Positions 61,207-64,000 of a DNA stretch of 64,000 nt are shown here, piece by piece. The translations under genes were made by a program, and so were the position numbers. Location of the stretch: contig NZ_CP155079.2 in the NCBI RefSeq assembly GCF_039634365.2, forward strand, positions 2,790,001 to 2,854,000, read 5' to 3'. Under the pieces are notes generated by a model. The model was given only the letters and a program-made list of their open reading frames with translations. It was not told where the DNA came from and searched no databases. Source of the DNA: Mucilaginibacter sp. PAMB04168. Lineage in GTDB: Bacteria > Bacteroidota > Bacteroidia > Sphingobacteriales > Sphingobacteriaceae. Each line of letters starts with the position of its first letter. Positions within the stretch are counted from its first letter, which is position 1.

Positions 61207-61591
61207 ACTGCAAAACGTTCTATCGCTGCCTGATTTAGTTTGGGCGGAGGAAAGTCCGGGCAACATAGAGCATCCTGCTTCTTAACGGGAAGGCGCTTCG
61301 CAGCGGGCGACAGCCAGTGCCACAGAAAATATACCGCCTGGCTTAGGTTAGGTAAGGGTGAAAACGTGAGGTAAGAGCTCACGGCAGGCATAGGTAACTA
61401 TGTTTGCGGTAAACCTCAGGAGTTGAAAGACCAAATAGGTCCTGGTTTATGGAGGTTGCTCGCTTCCGGATGTTGCGTAAGCAGTATCGCCAGGATGGGT
61501 AGGTTGATAGAGCCGGTCAGCGATGACAGGTCCAGATTAATGATAGAAACTGCCGCAAGGCAGCACAAAACCCGGCTTACAGTTTTGCTGC
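61207..61591 (+). ncRNA. rnpB: RNase P RNA (class A)
   Basis: Catalytic RNA that removes 5' leaders from tRNA precursors. Conserved blocks are in order: GGGCGGAGGAAAGTCCGGGC (P4/P5 region), CAGTGCCACAGAAAATATACC, GGTAAGGGTGAAA, GTGAGGTAAGAGCTCAC, the GAAACTGCCGCAAGGCAGCA helix, and CCCGGCTTACAG near the end, matching the 3' strand of P4. The outer stem P1 is formed by GCAAAAC near the 5' end and GTTTTGC at the 3' end. The 5' and 3' limits are approximate. A terminator hairpin follows at 61597. Confidence 0.94.
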
Positions 61592-61596
61592 TGTAT

Positions 61597-61628
61597 TTAA
61601 CCCCTCTTGTACAACCAGGAGGGGTTAA
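61597..61628 (+). terminator. Terminator after rnpB
   Basis: Ten-bp perfect stem TTAACCCCTC/GAGGGGTTAA with a 12-nt loop, followed by a T-rich but interrupted run (TTATTTCCC). Confidence 0.7.
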
Positions 61629-61716
61629 TTATTTCCCGAACATTACAAAAAGTGTTTGTTTTACTATACAAATAGCTATATTAGCAGCCGAAAAAACATA
61701 CTACTTCCTGAAAAAC

Positions 61717-63096
61717 ATGGCTAAAATTTTAATTATTGATGACGAGCGCGCAATACGCAACACCTTGCGCGAAATTTTAGAATACGAAGACTACCATGTT
61801 GAAGATGTGGACAACGGCGTTGACGGACTTCAGCTAATACAAAAGAACGATTATGATTTAGTGCTGTGCGATATCAAAATGAATCGCATGGACGGTATGG
61901 AGGTCCTTACTGAGGGTATGGCCATTAAGCCTGACCTGCCTTTTATCATGATATCCGGCCACGGTACTGTTGAAACTGCAGTAGAAGCCAGTAAAAAAGG
62001 CGCTTTCGATTTTATTTCTAAACCGCCAGATCTTAACCGCCTTTTAATTACCGTACGTAACGCGCTCGACCGCGGAAGCTTGGTTACCGAAGCCAAGGTA
62101 TTAAAACGTAAGGTGTCTAAAGTTCGTCCTATACTGGGCGAATCGCAGTCTATTTTAAAAATCAAAGAAACTATAGATCGTGTTGGCCCTACTGAGGCCC
62201 GTGTATTGGTAACCGGTGCCAATGGTAGCGGTAAGGAACTGGTGGCCCGCTGGTTGCACGAGAAATCGAACCGCAGCAATGGCCCTATCATTGAGGTGAA
62301 CTGCGCCGCGATACCTTCGGAACTAATTGAGAGTGAGTTATTTGGGCACGAGAAAGGTTCATTTACTTCTGCTGTAAAGCAGCGTATTGGTAAGTTTGAA
62401 CAAGCCAATGGTGGCACTTTGTTTTTGGATGAGATTGGTGATATGAGCCACTCTGCTCAGGCTAAAGTTCTGCGTGCTTTACAGGAAAGCCGTATTACAC
62501 GCGTGGGTGGCGAAAAGGAAATTGAGGTGGATGTACGTGTAGTAGCGGCAACCAACAAGGACCTGCTTAAAGAAATTGAAGATGGTAACTTCCGTATGGA
62601 CTTGTACCACCGCCTAAGCGTTATTTTGATACACGTACCGCCGCTTATTGAGCGCCGCGATGATATACCTTTGCTAGCAACCAGCTTTTTAGAAGAGATT
62701 TGCAATGAATACGGTATGCCCACCAAACGCATTAGTGATGCTGGCTTAGAGGCGCTTAGAGCCTTGCCATGGACGGGTAACATTCGTGAGTTGCGTAACA
62801 TGATTGAGCGCTTGATTATTTTAAGCGACAAGGTGATTACCGATAGCGATGTTAAGGCGTTTGCCAATCCATCGGCACCAGTTAGTGTAACGGCAGGTGC
62901 GGCCGCTGCGCCACAAACCGACTTTGAGCAGTTTAAGAATTTTCAGGAGTATAAGGATTACGCTGAGCGCGAGTATATCAAATTTAAGTTGGAAAAGAAC
63001 AACTGGAACGTTTCCAAAACAGCTGACGATATAGACATTCAGCGAAGTCATTTATATAGCAAAATTGAAAAATTTGGTTTAAAAAGGGGCGAGTGA
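61717..63096 (+). CDS. NtrC-family sigma-54-dependent response regulator
   Basis: Two-component activator of sigma-54 promoters, 459 residues. The receiver domain (about 1-115) has phosphoacceptor Asp52 in LVLCDIKMN. The AAA+ domain (about 140-375) has Walker A GANGSGKE (about 167-174) and GTLFLDEIGDM. The C-terminal Fis-type helix-turn-helix (about 420-459) has NWNVSKTADDIDIQRSHLY. The sigma-54 contact loop is GSFTSA (about 214-219) instead of the canonical GAFTGA. Start is ATG 61717; the open frame extends 98 codons upstream, but that part lies over the RNase P RNA and cannot be coding. No cognate kinase is adjacent. Confidence 0.92.
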   Translation: MAKILIIDDERAIRNTLREILEYEDYHVEDVDNGVDGLQLIQKNDYDLVLCDIKMNRMDGMEVLTEGMAIKPDLPFIMISGHGTVETAVEASKKGAFDFISKPPDLNRLLITVRNALDRGSLVTEAKVLKRKVSKVRPILGESQSILKIKETIDRVGPTEARVLVTGANGSGKELVARWLHEKSNRSNGPIIEVNCAAIPSELIESELFGHEKGSFTSAVKQRIGKFEQANGGTLFLDEIGDMSHSAQAKVLRALQESRITRVGGEKEIEVDVRVVAATNKDLLKEIEDGNFRMDLYHRLSVILIHVPPLIERRDDIPLLATSFLEEICNEYGMPTKRISDAGLEALRALPWTGNIRELRNMIERLIILSDKVITDSDVKAFANPSAPVSVTAGAAAAPQTDFEQFKNFQEYKDYAEREYIKFKLEKNNWNVSKTADDIDIQRSHLYSKIEKFGLKRGE

Positions 63097-63109
63097 TCTC
63101 CCCTTTTTT
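63081..63109 (+). terminator. Terminator that contains the response-regulator stop codon
   Basis: Stem AAAAAGGGG/CCCCTTTTT with a 10-nt loop, and the TGA stop (63094-63096) lies inside the loop, so the last codons form the stem's left arm. A T-run follows. Confidence 0.78.
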
Positions 63110-63257
63110 CATGACACTAAAATCTGGTGAGTACCTAAAATCAAGCAATTTTTAGCTGTTCAGTATATTTACCCACCTATCGACGTTTTAGAACAAAAAT
63201 TGTAGTCACTCAATCAGTTTGCATACAAAGTTGTTTATATGAGTAAACAACCTTTAT

Positions 63258-63440
63258 ATGCATAATACAGATATTAAAATTGGCGACGTTGTAAAATTAA
63301 AATCAGGCAGCCTGGAAATGACTGTTAGTGATATAGACGAAAACATGGTGAGCGTTATTTATTGGGTTCCGACAGTTAACGAGTTTAAAACCTACAACTT
63401 TTTATCGGAACTCTTAATGAAGACTAATCTTACTGCATAA
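63258..63440 (+). CDS. DUF2158 (YodC-like) small protein
   Basis: A 60-residue soluble protein of the DUF2158 family: IKIGDVVKLKSGSLEMTVSD at the start, then ENMVSVIYWVPTVNEFKTYN. An SH3-like barrel is the usual fold. Function is not known. It stands alone, 161 nt after the response regulator, with a short A+T-rich upstream region. Confidence 0.8.
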   Translation: MHNTDIKIGDVVKLKSGSLEMTVSDIDENMVSVIYWVPTVNEFKTYNFLSELLMKTNLTA

Positions 63441-63653
63441 CGCTTTAACATTAGCTTGCACTAGCTGTTCGTAACTGCCGGGCATACTTCCATCTGTGGC
63501 TGAAATCAGCTTTATTACAGGCGTGTTTGCAGCCATAATTAGTATATGCTACGTGTTTCAAATAATCAATGAGGTTATCTGCCATCAGGCGCAGATGTGT
63601 GGCATAAATTAAATATAGTAGCCGAGCTGGGGAGCTTGCCTTACTAACCTTAT
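63441..63653. other. Gap between DUF2158 and the broken small gene
   Basis: No coding character or RNA structure stands out on either strand. Both flanking genes end here (convergent), and no typical terminator hairpin is visible. Confidence 0.4.
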
Positions 63654-63955
63654 TTAAGCTTTATCGCTTACCAGGCGTTTGAGCAAGTATTGCGGGTTGT
63701 TGTAAGTGGTGCCACTAAATTCGCGATAGTATACGTTTACGATTTCCCAACCAAGGGTGGCCAGGTAATTAAGCCCATCAACCAGGTGGCTGTACTTTTG
63801 CACCTGCTGTGTTTTTGGTTAATGGCTTCGTTGTAAGTGGCAAGTGTGGCGCTATCCTCACCTAAGTCCAGTTCAAACTCTATCTTACTGCTAAATAACT
63901 TGGTGTTCACTTTAAGTATGCAGTATTGGTATAAGGCGTAGTTGCTGGTATTCAT
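63654..63955 (-). pseudogene. DUF4177-like small gene broken by one-base deletion
   Basis: Read from the ATG at 63955, the frame gives 48 good codons ending EAINQK, then runs into frame-shifted sequence that ends in a stop near 63737. In another frame the sequence from about 63818 to the TAA at 63654 gives QQVQKYSHLVDGLNYLATLG, then WEIVNVYYREFSGTTY and YLLKRLVSDKA. This is a coherent C-terminus resembling DUF4177-type domains. Adding one A to the A5 tract at 63812-63816 (on the minus strand) joins both halves into an unbroken protein of about 100 residues. It could be a true frameshift, a slippage-prone gene or a sequencing error. Confidence 0.7.
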
Positions 63956-64000
63956 GTGCGTTTTAAATTAATATCTGGCAACCAAGATACATCATTTATT

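Noticed and set aside
61173-61391. 72-codon minus-strand frame
   Set aside because: It lies antisense to the RNase P RNA; the conserved RNA blocks explain the sequence.
61423-61716. N-terminal extension of the sigma-54 activator frame over 98 codons
   Set aside because: It lies within the RNase P RNA gene and its terminator; the receiver domain begins at the ATG at 61717.
1-64000. CRISPR array, insertion sequence, prophage or integron
   Set aside because: No regularly spaced direct repeats, transposase or integrase genes, or terminal repeats with target duplications were found by eye.

Overview
The window is a stretch of Bacteroidota chromosome, most likely from the Sphingobacteriaceae (a Mucilaginibacter/Pedobacter-like organism). 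Four things point there. There is a 285-residue RpoD-like sigma factor without a long region 1.1. Several genes have TTTG or TTG (-33) plus TAnnTTTG (-7) promoters, and Shine-Dalgarno sequences are almost absent. A giant PKD-repeat surface protein with a type IX secretion (type B) C-terminal domain is joined to a PorP/SprF gene. There is a SusC-like/TonB-dependent receptor style of outer-membrane uptake. Coding density is high and most genes are ordinary core functions. I saw no tRNA, rRNA operon, insertion sequence, prophage or CRISPR array.

Layout. 1-5.6 kb: RpoD-like sigma factor, a 0.7 kb gene-free stretch, the Kdo genes kdsA-kdsD, a DUF3140 protein, a probable 30-residue membrane peptide, and an aldehyde dehydrogenase. 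5.7-11.4 kb: mnmA, topA, a conserved hypothetical, a glycosyltransferase and a PolB-type exonuclease. 11.4-16.9 kb: a fused peptide-type ABC ATPase, rnr, a polyprenyl synthase and a TonB-domain protein. 16.9-19.8 kb (minus strand): rpmA-rplU with an unusually long L27 tail, a membrane-anchored hypothetical, and a dicarboxylate symporter with an inserted loop. 19.8-23.8 kb: hypothetical, an ECF sigma factor with a four-helix membrane partner, GNAT, serine hydrolase, SRPBCC. 23.8-27.9 kb (minus): OmpA-like porin, DinB-like protein, metZ, OsmC. 28-36.6 kb: secreted hypothetical, SpmA-SpmB-like fusion, the T9SS adhesin and its PorP/SprF partner. 36.6-49.7 kb: OsmC, DUF4126, purB, Nfu scaffold, the overlapping minus-strand string mtaB-lgt-gtrA-IMPase, ubiX, ppk1-ppx, yajQ, Hsp20, thioesterase, folB. 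49.9-54.8 kb: TPR sensor kinase, GH1 glucosidase, lysA.

The most coherent accessory system is at 55.0-61.1 kb. A short Cys-rich membrane protein precedes a tightly packed operon of TonB-dependent receptor, PepSY membrane protein, heavy-metal-binding lipoprotein, helical lipoprotein, SCO1/SenC protein and monohaem cytochrome c. The last three junctions and the TBDR/PepSY join are within 12 nt or overlap. The most economical reading is outer-membrane capture of copper (or a copper chelate) and its handling in the periplasm for cytochrome oxidase assembly.

61.2-64 kb: the RNase P RNA gene (rnpB) with a terminator, an NtrC-type sigma-54 activator whose terminator contains its own stop codon, a DUF2158 protein, and a small DUF4177-like gene broken by a one-base deletion in an A-tract. 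Findings worth a second look include the copper-type locus, the broken DUF4177-like gene, the promoter-backed 30-residue membrane peptide, the 20-bp inverted repeat beside the IMPase stop, the L27 tail and the nearly leaderless promoters.
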